From the NCBI GenBank assembly GCA_051873875.1, contig JBJEFI010000012.1, positions 1-64,000 of the forward strand: DNA of 64,000 bases, given 5' to 3'. Under the pieces are notes generated by a model, which was given only the letters and a program-made list of their open reading frames with translations, searched no databases and was not told the DNA's origin. The stretch is from JBJEFI01 sp051873875. GTDB taxonomy: Bacteria; Bacillota; Bacilli; Bacillales; Bacillaceae_G. Shown one piece after another: positions 50,643 to 60,129 of this stretch. How positions within the stretch are numbered: position 1 is the stretch's first letter; each line of letters starts with the position of its first letter. The position numbers and the translations under genes are program-made.

Positions 50643-52763
50643 ATGGATACGCTTTTGATTATTAATTTTATTGCCTTTTTAGCTGTCGTTGCATATGCTG
50701 TTTATTTGTTTGTGTATTTAATTCAAACTAGGCTTGCATATATCCGACTAGGACAAAAGGTAGAGTTTGATCGAAAGTTTAAAGAGCGTTGGGAAAATAT
50801 TAAAGTAAACGTATTTGGTCAAAAGAAGTTATTAAAGGATAAGAAAAGTGGGACTATTCACGTTATGATTTTCTATGGCTTTATTTTAGTTCAGTTTGGT
50901 GCAATTGACTTTATTATTAAAGGCCTTGTTCCAGGATGGCACTTACCATTTGGACCACTTTATCCAGCTTTTACATTTTTTCAAGAAATCGTTACCTTGG
51001 TTATTTTAGTTGCTATATTTGGAGCATTTTACCGTCGCTATATTGAAAAATTAGCCCGTTTAAAACGAAATTTTAAAGCAGGTTTAGTTCTTATTTTTAT
51101 CGGCGGATTAATGTTATCTGTTTTATTAGGAAATGGTGCTGCATTGGTTTGGCATGGTGAAGATTTAACATGGTCAGAACCAATTGCCTCAGGTATTGCC
51201 TTTTTATTAGGTGGTATTGGTGAAACAGCGGCTACAGTTGTTTTCTACATTGCATGGTGGATTCACCTATTAATCTTACTTACTTTCTTAGTGTATATAC
51301 CACAATCAAAACATGCTCACTTAATTGCTGGACCTGCTAACGTTTTCTTTAGCCGTTTAAGCAATCCTGGTAAATTAGAAAAAATTAATTTTGATGTGGA
51401 AAGTGAAGATGAAGATGAAATGCCTGTCTTCGGTGTTGGTAAAATCGAAGACTTTAAACAAAATCAGCTTATTGATTTATATGCTTGTGTAGAATGTGGA
51501 CGTTGTACGAGTATGTGTCCGGCATCAGGTACAGGAAAAGTATTATCACCAATGGATTTAATTTTGAAATTGCGTGATCATTTAACACAAACAGGGGCAG
51601 CTGTTACATCTCGTACTCCTTGGGTTCCTGCCTTTGCTTTTAGTCATACACAAGGAAATCAACTTGCGATGGCATCTCGTGGACAACAAGAAACAGCAGC
51701 TACTGTTCAATACAATCCAAGTTTAATTGGGGATGTTATTACAGAAGAAGAAATTTGGGCATGTACAACTTGTCGTAACTGTGAAGACCAATGTCCAGTT
51801 ATGAATGAACATGTTGATAAAATTATTGATTTACGTCGTTATTTAGTTTTAACAGAAGGTCGTATGGATGCTGATGCACAACGTGCGATGACAAATATCG
51901 AACGTCAATATAACCCATGGGGATTAAACAGAAAAGAACGTGCAAAATGGCGTACAATCCGTGAAGATGTCGTTATTCCTACTGTAAAAGAATTAAATAA
52001 GGCAGGGGAAGAATTTGAATATTTATTCTGGGTTGGTGCAATGGGTGCTTATGATAGCCGTAGCCAAAAAATTGCTCTTGCCTTCGCTCGTTTAATGAAT
52101 GAAGCTGGCGTGAAATTCGCTATTTTAGGTGATAAAGAATATAACTCTGGTGATACACCACGTCGTTTAGGAAACGAATTTTTATTCCAAGAACTTGCAG
52201 AGAAAAATATTAAAGAATTTGAAAAAGCTGGCGTCAAAAAAATTATTACAATTGACCCACATGCTTTCAATATCTTTAAAAATGAATATCCTGACTTTGG
52301 CTTTAAAGCAGAAGTATATCATCATACACAATTATTAGAACAATGGGTAAAAGAAGGCAGATTAAAACCAACTCATGCCATTAACGAAACAATTACGTAC
52401 CATGATTCTTGTTATTTAGGTCGTTACAATGAAGTGTATGAAGCACCACGTAATATTTTAAAAGCAATTCCTGGTGTGAAACTAGTTGAAATGGAACGTA
52501 ACCATGATCGCGCTATGTGTTGCGGTGCTGGTGGTGGATTAATGTGGATGGAAGAACATGTTGGCACTCGTGTAAACGTGGCAAGAACAGAGCAAGCATT
52601 AGCTGTAAGTCCATCAGTTATTGGTACAGGTTGTCCATATTGCTTAACGATGTTAAGTGATGGAACAAAAGCGAAAGAAGTAGATGAACAAGTAGGTACA
52701 CTTGATATTGCAGAGATTTTAGAAAAAGCAGTATTTGGTGAAGAAAAAGAAGTAGTTTCATAA
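50643..52763 (+). CDS. fadF: FadF/YwjF iron-sulfur oxidoreductase
   Basis: 706 residues. The N-terminal half has about six membrane helices (nitrate-reductase-gamma-like), then two 4Fe-4S motifs (CVECGRCTSMCP near 280 and CTTCRNCEDQCP near 377), then CCG domains with CCGAGGGLMWMEE and HDSCYLGRYN. It is thought to carry electrons from acyl-CoA dehydrogenase flavoproteins toward the membrane in fatty acid oxidation; the B. subtilis counterpart is FadR-repressed. AAAGGGGGATTG precedes ATG. First gene of an acyl-CoA cluster with thiolase and dehydrogenases, but followed by its own terminator. Confidence 0.93.
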   Translation: MDTLLIINFIAFLAVVAYAVYLFVYLIQTRLAYIRLGQKVEFDRKFKERWENIKVNVFGQKKLLKDKKSGTIHVMIFYGFILVQFGAIDFIIKGLVPGWHLPFGPLYPAFTFFQEIVTLVILVAIFGAFYRRYIEKLARLKRNFKAGLVLIFIGGLMLSVLLGNGAALVWHGEDLTWSEPIASGIAFLLGGIGETAATVVFYIAWWIHLLILLTFLVYIPQSKHAHLIAGPANVFFSRLSNPGKLEKINFDVESEDEDEMPVFGVGKIEDFKQNQLIDLYACVECGRCTSMCPASGTGKVLSPMDLILKLRDHLTQTGAAVTSRTPWVPAFAFSHTQGNQLAMASRGQQETAATVQYNPSLIGDVITEEEIWACTTCRNCEDQCPVMNEHVDKIIDLRRYLVLTEGRMDADAQRAMTNIERQYNPWGLNRKERAKWRTIREDVVIPTVKELNKAGEEFEYLFWVGAMGAYDSRSQKIALAFARLMNEAGVKFAILGDKEYNSGDTPRRLGNEFLFQELAEKNIKEFEKAGVKKIITIDPHAFNIFKNEYPDFGFKAEVYHHTQLLEQWVKEGRLKPTHAINETITYHDSCYLGRYNEVYEAPRNILKAIPGVKLVEMERNHDRAMCCGAGGGLMWMEEHVGTRVNVARTEQALAVSPSVIGTGCPYCLTMLSDGTKAKEVDEQVGTLDIAEILEKAVFGEEKEVVS

Positions 52764-52844
52764 AAGTAATATAGTAAAAAACAATTTTTCATATATTTCA
52801 TAATGCAAATTATTACCATGTTTACTATGGTTGTATGGTAGAAT

Positions 52845-52873
52845 AAAAGGTGTACAATATTGTGCGCCTTTTC
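52845..52873 (+). terminator. Hairpin/terminator after fadF
   Basis: An 11-bp stem with G-T pairs (AAAGGTGTACA at 52846-52856 with TGTGCGCCTTT at 52861-52871) and a 4-base loop, then T residues. Probably terminates fadF before the thiolase promoter. Confidence 0.65.
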
Positions 52874-52923
52874 ACCTATATTTAAAGGGGCAGTATTTAA
52901 AAAATCTACGTTTTTTAACCAAA

Positions 52924-52937
52924 TGTAAACGCTTTAA
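52924..52937 (+). promoter_or_regulatory. cre site upstream of the thiolase gene
   Basis: TGTAAACGCTTTAA matches the cre consensus at 13 of 14 positions. It lies 12 bases before the start codon and touches the ribosome binding site AAAGGGGGA, so CcpA would act as a roadblock here. Confidence 0.6.
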
Positions 52938-52949
52938 AGGGGGAGTGGA

Positions 52950-54128
52950 ATGGGTAAAGCAGTTATTGTAAGTGCCGCTCGTACACCGGTTGGTAAATTT
53001 GGGGGTAATCTAAGTAGTTTATCTGCAAGTCAGCTTGGAGGAATTGCAATAAAAGAAGCGTTGCTTCGAGGCGATGTCTCCCCAGAAACAGTAGAAGAAG
53101 TAATCATGGGGCATGTGCTTCAAGGGGGAAATGGACAAATTACGTCTCGACAAGCCGCCCGTTATGCAGGTATTCCTTGGGAAGCCGAAACAGAAACAAT
53201 TAATAAAGTTTGTGCTTCTGGAATGAGGAGCGTCACACTAGCAGAACAATTAATTCGTTTAGGCGATAAATCTGTTATTGTTGCAGGTGGCATGGAAAGT
53301 ATGAGTACAGTGCCATATGTGTTACCAAATATTCGAAAAGGCTATCGAATGGGGAATCAACAAGTAGTTGATTTAATGGTTCATGATGGACTAACTTGTT
53401 CATTCAGAAATATTCATATGGGTGTTTATGGTGGTGAAGTTGCTAGGAAAGACGACATTACTCGTGAACAACAGGATGAATGGTCAGTTAGTAGTCAAGC
53501 CAAAGCAATCAATGCAATAAATACAGGTTTATTCAAAGAAGAGATTGTTCCAATAGAAATACCACAGAAAAAAGGGGAACCTATCATCGTAGATACAGAT
53601 GAATCACCAAGACCAAACACCACAATCGAAGTCCTCTCAAAATTAAAACCGGCTTTTGAAAAAGACGGAACTGTTACAGCAGGAAATGCCCCAAGTGTGA
53701 ATGACGGAGCAGCCGCACTCGTGTTAATGAGTGAAGAAAGAGCAAAACAAGAAGGCAAAAAAACGTTAGCAACAATTTTAGCACATACATCATTAGCCAT
53801 TGAAGCTGAAGAATTTCCAAGAACACCAGGATTAGTCATCAATAAATTACTAAAGAAAACAGGGAAAACAGTTGAGGATGTTGATTTATTTGAAATCAAT
53901 GAAGCTTTCGCAGTTGTTGCCCTTGTTTCAATGAAAGAAGCAAATATTCCAGCAGAAAAAGTAAATGTAAATGGTGGAGCAGTCGCTTTAGGGCATCCAA
54001 TTGGTGCAAGTGGCGCTCGTATTATCGTTACATTAATTCATGCGTTAAAACAACGTGGCGGTGGCATTGGTATTGCTGCGATTTGTAGCGGTGGTGGCCA
54101 AGGCGATGCCATTATGATTCAAGTGTAA
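52950..54128 (+). CDS. Acetyl-CoA C-acetyltransferase (thiolase)
   Basis: Reversible condensation of acetyl-CoA, used here most likely for beta-oxidation. 392 residues. The active-site Cys is in INKVCASGMRSV (about 90), the catalytic His in GGAVALGHPIGASGARI (about 348) and the second Cys in AAICSGGGQGDA (about 378). Resembles B. subtilis MmgA in length and sequence. The 3-hydroxyacyl-CoA dehydrogenase (hbd/mmgB) that usually follows is not here. AAAGGGGGAGT precedes ATG. Ends 90 bases before the first acyl-CoA dehydrogenase. Confidence 0.92.
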   Translation: MGKAVIVSAARTPVGKFGGNLSSLSASQLGGIAIKEALLRGDVSPETVEEVIMGHVLQGGNGQITSRQAARYAGIPWEAETETINKVCASGMRSVTLAEQLIRLGDKSVIVAGGMESMSTVPYVLPNIRKGYRMGNQQVVDLMVHDGLTCSFRNIHMGVYGGEVARKDDITREQQDEWSVSSQAKAINAINTGLFKEEIVPIEIPQKKGEPIIVDTDESPRPNTTIEVLSKLKPAFEKDGTVTAGNAPSVNDGAAALVLMSEERAKQEGKKTLATILAHTSLAIEAEEFPRTPGLVINKLLKKTGKTVEDVDLFEINEAFAVVALVSMKEANIPAEKVNVNGGAVALGHPIGASGARIIVTLIHALKQRGGGIGIAAICSGGGQGDAIMIQV

Positions 54129-54149
54129 AAGGATTTTAAAGGGGAGAGC

Positions 54150-54192
54150 ATGTGAAAATATTCATTTACTTTTTATGTTCATCCCGCTCCTT
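54150..54192 (+). repeat. Short dispersed motif, copy 2
   Basis: 54170-54189 is the inverse-orientation counterpart of 5953-5972 (19 of 20 bases). It forms an imperfect hairpin with the GGGGAGAGCATG upstream (54140-54152) and lies between thiolase and acyl-CoA dehydrogenase genes, possibly as an RNA element or terminator. Confidence 0.45.
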
Positions 54193-54218
54193 TATGTAAA
54201 TAAAAGGGAGGTACCAAG

Positions 54219-55349
54219 ATGCATTTGCACTTTACACAAGAGCAACAGATGCTTCGCGAAATGATAAGGGAATTCGCTCAAAAAGAAATTACCCCATTTA
54301 TCCCACAAATGGAAGCAAGTATTTTTCCGCACAGAATTATTGAAAAAATGGGCGAACTCGGTTTGATGGGAATTCCGATTCCAACGAATTACGGCGGAGC
54401 AGGAATGGATTTTATTTCATATATTATTGCCATTCATGAGCTTTCACGTATAAGTGCGACAGTTGGTGTAATCTTATCTGTTCATACGTCCGTTGGCACA
54501 AATCCAATTTTATATTTTGGAACAGAAGAGCAAAGGAAGAAATATGTTCCGAAATTAGCGAGTGGAAATTATTTAGGTGCGTTTGCTTTGACAGAACCAA
54601 CAGCTGGCTCTGATGCAGCTAGCTTGAAAACAAAAGCAGAAAAGCAAGGGGACCATTACATATTAAACGGTTCAAAGGTATTTATTACAAACGGTGGGGA
54701 AGCAGATACGTATATTGTCTTTGCTTCTACAAATCCAACGTTAAAAACAAAAGGCATTTCTGCTTTTATTGTTGAAAAAAATACACCTGGTCTTATCATC
54801 GGAAAAGATGAGCAGAAAATGGGGCTTCATGGTTCGAGAACAGTTCAATTGTTCTTTGAAAATGCCATTGTTCCAAAGGAAAACTTGCTTGGGCAAGAAG
54901 GTGAAGGCTTCAAAATTGCCATGAGTAATTTAGATGTAGGTAGAATAGGCATTGCAGCCCAAGCATTAGGTATTGCCGAAGCAGCAGTAGAGTATAGTAC
55001 TGTATATGCGAAACAACGTCATCAGTTTGGGAAACCCATCATTACTCAACAAGGCGTTGGTTTTAAGTTAGCAGAGATGGCTACAAATGTTGAAGCGGCT
55101 CGCTTACTTATTTATCGTGCAGCTAGTTTGCGACAACAAGGAATTGTTTGTGGAAAAGAAGCATCAATGGCTAAGTTATTTGCCTCTAATGTAGCAGTGG
55201 AAGCATCAATTGAAGCAGTTCAAATTTTTGGAGGATATGGATATACAAAAGAATATCCTGTTGAGCGTTTGTTCCGAGATGCAAAAATTTGTCAAATTTA
55301 CGAAGGAACAAGCGAAATTCAGCGTATTGTTATTAGTAAACATCTTTAA
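54219..55349 (+). CDS. Acyl-CoA dehydrogenase
   Basis: Flavoprotein that introduces the 2,3 double bond of acyl-CoA. 376 residues with the usual three domains: N-terminal helical (EQQMLREMIREFAQKE), middle beta (FALTEPTAGSDAASLKTKA, NGSKVFITNGGEADTYIVFA) and C-terminal helical. The catalytic Glu is in IYEGTSEIQRIV near residue 362. Closely related to the next gene (about 55-60 percent identity by eye), so a tandem paralogue. Chain-length specificity unknown; short or branched chain is likely from the neighbours. GGGAGG ribosome binding site. Confidence 0.93.
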   Translation: MHLHFTQEQQMLREMIREFAQKEITPFIPQMEASIFPHRIIEKMGELGLMGIPIPTNYGGAGMDFISYIIAIHELSRISATVGVILSVHTSVGTNPILYFGTEEQRKKYVPKLASGNYLGAFALTEPTAGSDAASLKTKAEKQGDHYILNGSKVFITNGGEADTYIVFASTNPTLKTKGISAFIVEKNTPGLIIGKDEQKMGLHGSRTVQLFFENAIVPKENLLGQEGEGFKIAMSNLDVGRIGIAAQALGIAEAAVEYSTVYAKQRHQFGKPIITQQGVGFKLAEMATNVEAARLLIYRAASLRQQGIVCGKEASMAKLFASNVAVEASIEAVQIFGGYGYTKEYPVERLFRDAKICQIYEGTSEIQRIVISKHL

Positions 55350-55362
55350 GGGGGAAAAAACG

Positions 55363-56496
55363 ATGCAATTTAAATTAAGTGAAGAACATGAAATGATTCG
55401 TCAAATGGTAAGGGATTTTGCAGTAAATGAGGTAGAACCAACTGCAGAACAACGTGATGAAGAAGAAAAATTTGACCGCAACATTTTTAATAAAATGGCG
55501 GAACTAGGCTTAACAGGTATTCCATGGGGAGAAGAATATGGCGGAACAGGTAGTGACTTTTTAGCGTATGTTATTGCAATTGAAGAATTATCTCGTGTCT
55601 GCGCTTCAACAGGTGTAACACTTTCTGCCCATGTTTCTTTAGCAAGCTGGCCATTATATAAATTTGGTACAGAAGAACAAAAACAAAAATATTTACGCCC
55701 ATTAGCAGAAGGTAAAAAAATCGGAGCATATTGCTTAACTGAAGCAGGATCAGGATCTGATGCAGGTGGTATGCGTACAACAGCAAAACGTGATGGCGAT
55801 CACTATATTTTAAATGGTTCTAAAATTTTCATTACAAATGGTGGCGAAGCAGAAACTTACATTGTTTTTGCAGTAACAGATCCAGCTCAAAAAACAAAAG
55901 GAACAACTGCCTTTATCGTTGAAAGTAGCTTCCCTGGTTTCTCAGTAGGGAAAAAAGAAAAAAAATTAGGTATTCGTTCATCACCTACAACTGAAATTAT
56001 TTTCGAAGATTGCCGTGTACCAGTTGAAAATGTATTAGGTGAAGAAGGAATGGGCTTTAAAATTGCGATGCAAACATTAGATGGTGGACGTAATGGTATC
56101 GCTGCCCAAGCGGTAGGTATTGCACAAGGTGCCTTAGATGCAGCTGTTGCCTATGCAAAAGAACGTCAACAATTTGGTAAACCAATCATTGCTCAACAAG
56201 GTATTGGTTTTAAATTAGCTGAAATGGCAACAAGCATTGAAGCTGCAAGATTATTAACATATCAAGCCGCTTGGTTAGAATCACAAGGCTTACCATACGG
56301 AAAAGCATCTGCTATGTCTAAGTTAATGGCTGGGGATGTAGCAATGAAAGTAACAACTGAAGCTGTTCAGGTATTTGGTGGCTATGGTTATACGAAAGAT
56401 TATCCTGTTGAACGTTATATGCGTGATGCAAAAATTACACAAATTTATGAAGGAACACAAGAAATTCAAAAATTAGTTATTTCAAGAATGCTATAA
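55363..56496 (+). CDS. acdA: Acyl-CoA dehydrogenase AcdA
   Basis: 377 residues from the chosen ATG. Same three-domain fold as its upstream neighbour: CLTEAGSGSDAGGMRTTA, NGSKIFITNGGEAETYIVFAVTDPAQKTKGTTAF, and catalytic Glu in IYEGTQEIQKLV. The frame is open for 51 more codons into the preceding gene, but AAGGGGGAAA and the family N-terminus MQFKLSEEHEMIRQ define the start 14 bases after the upstream stop. B. subtilis acdA has the same length and lies in the fadF-acdA-rpoE unit. Confidence 0.94.
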   Translation: MQFKLSEEHEMIRQMVRDFAVNEVEPTAEQRDEEEKFDRNIFNKMAELGLTGIPWGEEYGGTGSDFLAYVIAIEELSRVCASTGVTLSAHVSLASWPLYKFGTEEQKQKYLRPLAEGKKIGAYCLTEAGSGSDAGGMRTTAKRDGDHYILNGSKIFITNGGEAETYIVFAVTDPAQKTKGTTAFIVESSFPGFSVGKKEKKLGIRSSPTTEIIFEDCRVPVENVLGEEGMGFKIAMQTLDGGRNGIAAQAVGIAQGALDAAVAYAKERQQFGKPIIAQQGIGFKLAEMATSIEAARLLTYQAAWLESQGLPYGKASAMSKLMAGDVAMKVTTEAVQVFGGYGYTKDYPVERYMRDAKITQIYEGTQEIQKLVISRML

Positions 56497-56504
56497 GTGA
56501 AGCT

Positions 56505-56625
56505 GGCGCTAGTGGCTAGTTAAATAAATCATTTTTGATTTACCATCGCTCTTTCCCTTGGATTTCTTTAGGGATGAAGAAGAGGGTTTCTGTGCTAGTT
56601 AGACAAGGTAAACAATTATATTAGA
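56505..56625 (+). repeat. Interspersed structured repeat, copy D (divergent)
   Basis: Begins with GCGCTAGTGGCTAGTTAAATAAATC, matching the CTGATGGCTAGTT block of copies A and B, and ends GTGCTAGTTAGACAAGGTAAAC. The central stem is kept with other bases: CTCTT (56550-56554) with AAGAG, and TCCCT (56555-56559) with AGGGA (56571-56575). Located between acdA and its terminator. Confidence 0.5.
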
Positions 56626-56637
56626 AAAAATAGTCAA

Positions 56638-56674
56638 AAAAGGGATAAGGATGAGAACCATCCTTACCCCTTTT
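56638..56674 (+). terminator. Intrinsic terminator after acdA
   Basis: A 16-bp stem with one mismatch (56638-56653 with 56659-56674; TAAGGATG / CATCCTTA core) with A-tract and T-tract ends. Confidence 0.88.
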
Positions 56675-56746
56675 CTTATCAATGACAGCTTTTGATTAAC
56701 TTCGAGACATTTAACTTTCAAATTATGAGAAAAGGAAGTGAATCGA

Positions 56747-59700
56747 TTGGCCACAGTGGAAATATATAAGCCAAAAAATAAAATTCGGTTTGTGACCGCA
56801 TCTAGTTTGTTTGATGGACATGATGCAGCTGTTAATATTATTCGTCGCCTTTTGCAAAATAGCGGGGCAGAGGTTATTCATTTAGGTCATAATCGTTCAG
56901 TAGAAGAAGTTGTAAATGCGGCTATTCAAGAAGATGTGCAAGGAATATCTGTTTCATCCTATCAAGGTGGTCATATGGAATTTTTTAAATATATGTATGA
57001 CTTATTACAAGAGCGCGGAGCAGGGCATATTAAAATTTTTGGTGGCGGTGGCGGCGTTATTTTGCCAAAAGAAATAAAAGAACTTCATAATTATGGCATT
57101 GCCCATATTTATTCACCAGAAGATGGACGAAAGATGGGCTTGCAAGGAATGATTAACGACATGCTTGAAAAGACGGATTTTTTAACAATTAGGGAATTAC
57201 GTCGTGAATTATCTGATTTAGATACACTAGATTATAACTCCATTGCAAAATTAATTACCCTTGCAGAAAATAAAGCAGAAGTAATGGTAGAAACAAATTT
57301 TGATTTTTCACATGAACAAACAGATAAGCCAATACCTGTTATCGGTATTACAGGTACAGGTGGCGCTGGAAAAAGTTCTTTAACAGATGAACTTGTTCGT
57401 CGTTTTTTAAATGAATTTCCAACGATGCATATTGGCATTATTTCCATTGATCCAACAAAGCAAAAGACAGGTGGAGCTTTACTTGGGGATCGAATTCGCA
57501 TGAATAGTATCCATTCTCCACGTGTGTATATGCGAAGCTTAGCAACGCGAAATTCTCGTTCTGAGATTTCACTTGCCTTACAAGATGCCATTACTATTTT
57601 AAAGGCAGCACAGTACGATATTATTATTATCGAAACGAGTGGAATTGGGCAAGGTGATGCAGAAATTTCGACTTTAAGCGATATCAGTCTTTATGTGATG
57701 ACAAGTGAATTTGGAGCACCAACTCAGCTTGAAAAAATTGATATGATTGATTATGCCGATATGGTTGTCATTAATAAGTTTGAACGAAAAGGCTCGGAAG
57801 ATGCATTGCGCCAAGTACAAAAACAGTACCAACGCAGTCATCAATTATTTCATCTTCCTTTTGAAAAAATGCCAATTTACGGAACAATTGCAAGTCAATT
57901 TAATGATATTGGTACAAATACGTTATTTGTAAAATTAGTTGAAAAAATAAATGAAACGTTCCATTTTAACTTAGAGCCGACTCTTTCAGTTGGAAAAGTA
58001 GAAAAGCAAAATATCATTATTCCGAGTGAGCGTCGCTATTATTTAAGAGAAATTTCAGAAACAGTTCGACATTATCATAAACGGATTGAGAAAGATGCTA
58101 GCAATGGAACAAAATTGTATCAAATTGAAGGAACGTTACAATTAGTGGCAGAGGAACAAAAAGAAGCGTTAAATCCTTTAAAAGAATCCTATCAAAATGC
58201 GTTATCGACAGAAGGAAAGCTTCTTTTAGGGCAATGGAAGAAAATAAAAGCAGCATATAAGCAAGACGAATTTGTAACAAAAATACGTGACAAAGAAATT
58301 CGTACACCTTTATATACGACAACACTTTCTGGAACAAAGCTTCCAAAAATAAGTTTACCGAATTATGAGGGGTATGGAGATATTATTCGTTGGATGGGAA
58401 AAGAAAATGTACCTGGAACGTTCCCATATACAGCAGGTGTATTTCCATTTAAACGTGTAGATGAAGATCCAAAACGACAATTTGCAGGAGAAGGAACACC
58501 TTCAAGAACGAATGCCCGTTTTCACTATTTATGTAAAAATGATAGTGCCAAACGACTAAGTACAGCTTTTGATTCCGTTACCCTTTATGGAGAAGATCCA
58601 GATTATCGTCCAGATATTTTTGGGAAAATCGGTGAAAGTGGTGTTAGCATTTGCACAATAGAAGATATGAATGCTTTATACGAAGGTTTTGACCTTTGTG
58701 ATCCCTCAACCTCAGTTTCAATGACCATCAATGGACCAGCACCAATCATTTTAGCCTTCTTTATGAACACAGCCATCTCTCAACAAGTAGAAAAAGAAGA
58801 AAAACAATTAAATCGCAATTTAACAGAAGAAGAATATAAAGCGATAGCGGCACGTACGCTTCAAACCGTTCGAGGCACTGTCCAAGCGGATATTTTAAAA
58901 GAAGATCAAGGACAGAATACGTGTATTTTTTCAACAGAATTTGCCTTACGTATGATGGGGGATATTCAACAATACTTTATTGAAAATCGAGTTCGAAATT
59001 ATTATTCGGTCTCTATCTCTGGTTATCATATTGCAGAAGCAGGAGCCAATCCAATCTCCCAATTAGCTTTTACATTAGCAAATGGATTTACCTATGTGGA
59101 ATATTATTTAAGTCGCGGTCTTCATATTGATGATTTTGCACCAAATTTATCTTTCTTTTTTAGCAATGGACTAGACGCGGAGTATTCTGTGATTGGACGT
59201 GTTGCGCGACGGATTTGGGCAGTTGTTCTTCGTGAGAAATATGGAGCAAATGAACGCAGTCAAAAGCTGAAATATCATATTCAAACATCTGGTCGCTCTC
59301 TTCATGCCCAAGAAATTGACTTTAATGATATTCGGACGACATTACAGGCCTTAATGGCTTTACATGATAATTGTAATTCCTTGCATACAAATGCCTACGA
59401 TGAAGCAGTTTCAACGCCGACGGAAGAATCGGTACGTCGTGCAATGGCGATTCAGCTTATTATTACAAAAGAGCATGGATTGACGAAAAATGAAAACCCG
59501 CTCCAAGGAGCTTATATTATTGATGAATTAACAGATTTAGTAGAAGCTGCTGTATTAGAGGAATTCGATCGTATCAATGACCGAGGTGGCGTATTAGGAG
59601 CAATGGAGACCCAATATCAACGTGGTAAAATTCAAGATGAATCCCTTTATTATGAAATGAAAAAGCATTCCGGTGAATTACCAATCATCGGTGTAAATAC

Positions 59701-59977
59701 GTATTTAAATCCTAATGCAACTACAGAAGAAAGTATTAATGAAATGAATGTAACGAGAGCAAGTAATGAAGAGAAGGAATCTCAAATCAATCGTTTAAAT
59801 CAATTTCATGCAAAACATGAACAAGAGGTAGAAATTGCTTTACAACGCTTGAAGGATGTTTGTAGAAGTGGTGACAATATTTTTACAGAATTAATGGAAA
59901 CCGTTAAAGTAGCAAGCTTAGGACAAATAACAAAAGCGCTCTATGAAGTAGGAGGTCAATATAGAAGAAATATGTAA
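56747..59977 (+). CDS. icmF: Fused isobutyryl-CoA mutase IcmF
   Basis: About 1076 residues. Interconverts isobutyryl-CoA and n-butyryl-CoA (pivalyl/isovaleryl-CoA in some). Domain order: cobalamin-binding (about 12-140; SSLFDGHDAAVNIIRRLL with the cobalt-ligand His), G-protein chaperone of the MeaI type (about 195-400; GTGGAGKSS Walker A, ETSGIGQGD, VINKFERKG), linker, then the substrate-binding mutase TIM barrel (about 540-1050; FPYTAGVFPFKR, MGDIQQYFIENRV, ISGYHIAEAGANP). TTG at 56747 is chosen, with AAAAGGAAGTG eight bases before; GTG 56738 lies inside that site. No regulator gene is found between acdA and this gene. The length is normal. Confidence 0.95.
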   Translation: MATVEIYKPKNKIRFVTASSLFDGHDAAVNIIRRLLQNSGAEVIHLGHNRSVEEVVNAAIQEDVQGISVSSYQGGHMEFFKYMYDLLQERGAGHIKIFGGGGGVILPKEIKELHNYGIAHIYSPEDGRKMGLQGMINDMLEKTDFLTIRELRRELSDLDTLDYNSIAKLITLAENKAEVMVETNFDFSHEQTDKPIPVIGITGTGGAGKSSLTDELVRRFLNEFPTMHIGIISIDPTKQKTGGALLGDRIRMNSIHSPRVYMRSLATRNSRSEISLALQDAITILKAAQYDIIIIETSGIGQGDAEISTLSDISLYVMTSEFGAPTQLEKIDMIDYADMVVINKFERKGSEDALRQVQKQYQRSHQLFHLPFEKMPIYGTIASQFNDIGTNTLFVKLVEKINETFHFNLEPTLSVGKVEKQNIIIPSERRYYLREISETVRHYHKRIEKDASNGTKLYQIEGTLQLVAEEQKEALNPLKESYQNALSTEGKLLLGQWKKIKAAYKQDEFVTKIRDKEIRTPLYTTTLSGTKLPKISLPNYEGYGDIIRWMGKENVPGTFPYTAGVFPFKRVDEDPKRQFAGEGTPSRTNARFHYLCKNDSAKRLSTAFDSVTLYGEDPDYRPDIFGKIGESGVSICTIEDMNALYEGFDLCDPSTSVSMTINGPAPIILAFFMNTAISQQVEKEEKQLNRNLTEEEYKAIAARTLQTVRGTVQADILKEDQGQNTCIFSTEFALRMMGDIQQYFIENRVRNYYSVSISGYHIAEAGANPISQLAFTLANGFTYVEYYLSRGLHIDDFAPNLSFFFSNGLDAEYSVIGRVARRIWAVVLREKYGANERSQKLKYHIQTSGRSLHAQEIDFNDIRTTLQALMALHDNCNSLHTNAYDEAVSTPTEESVRRAMAIQLIITKEHGLTKNENPLQGAYIIDELTDLVEAAVLEEFDRINDRGGVLGAMETQYQRGKIQDESLYYEMKKHSGELPIIGVNTYLNPNATTEESINEMNVTRASNEEKESQINRLNQFHAKHEQEVEIALQRLKDVCRSGDNIFTELMETVKVASLGQITKALYEVGGQYRRNM

Positions 59978-59984
59978 AAAATAG

Positions 59985-60014
59985 AAGGGGCGAGACATTT
60001 GTCACGTCCTTTTC
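59985..60014 (+). terminator. Intrinsic terminator after icmF
   Basis: A stem of 12-13 bp with wobble pairs and one mismatch (59985-59996 with 60001-60012; AAGGGGCGAGAC with GTCACGTCCTTT), a 4-base loop and a short T run. Confidence 0.6.
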
Positions 60015-60129
60015 TGCCGTTATTTTTCAAATATATGAATAGATAGTCATAATTCCTTGCTATAATGGGAATATGTGAAAAATTATTCTAGCTTATATTC
60101 CTATCTTTTGTTTATAATGAGATACATAA

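Noticed and set aside
55210..55362. 51-codon N-terminal extension of the acdA reading frame
   Set aside because: It lies inside the preceding acyl-CoA dehydrogenase gene in another frame, has no ribosome site, and the family N-terminus begins at 55363 behind AAGGGGG.
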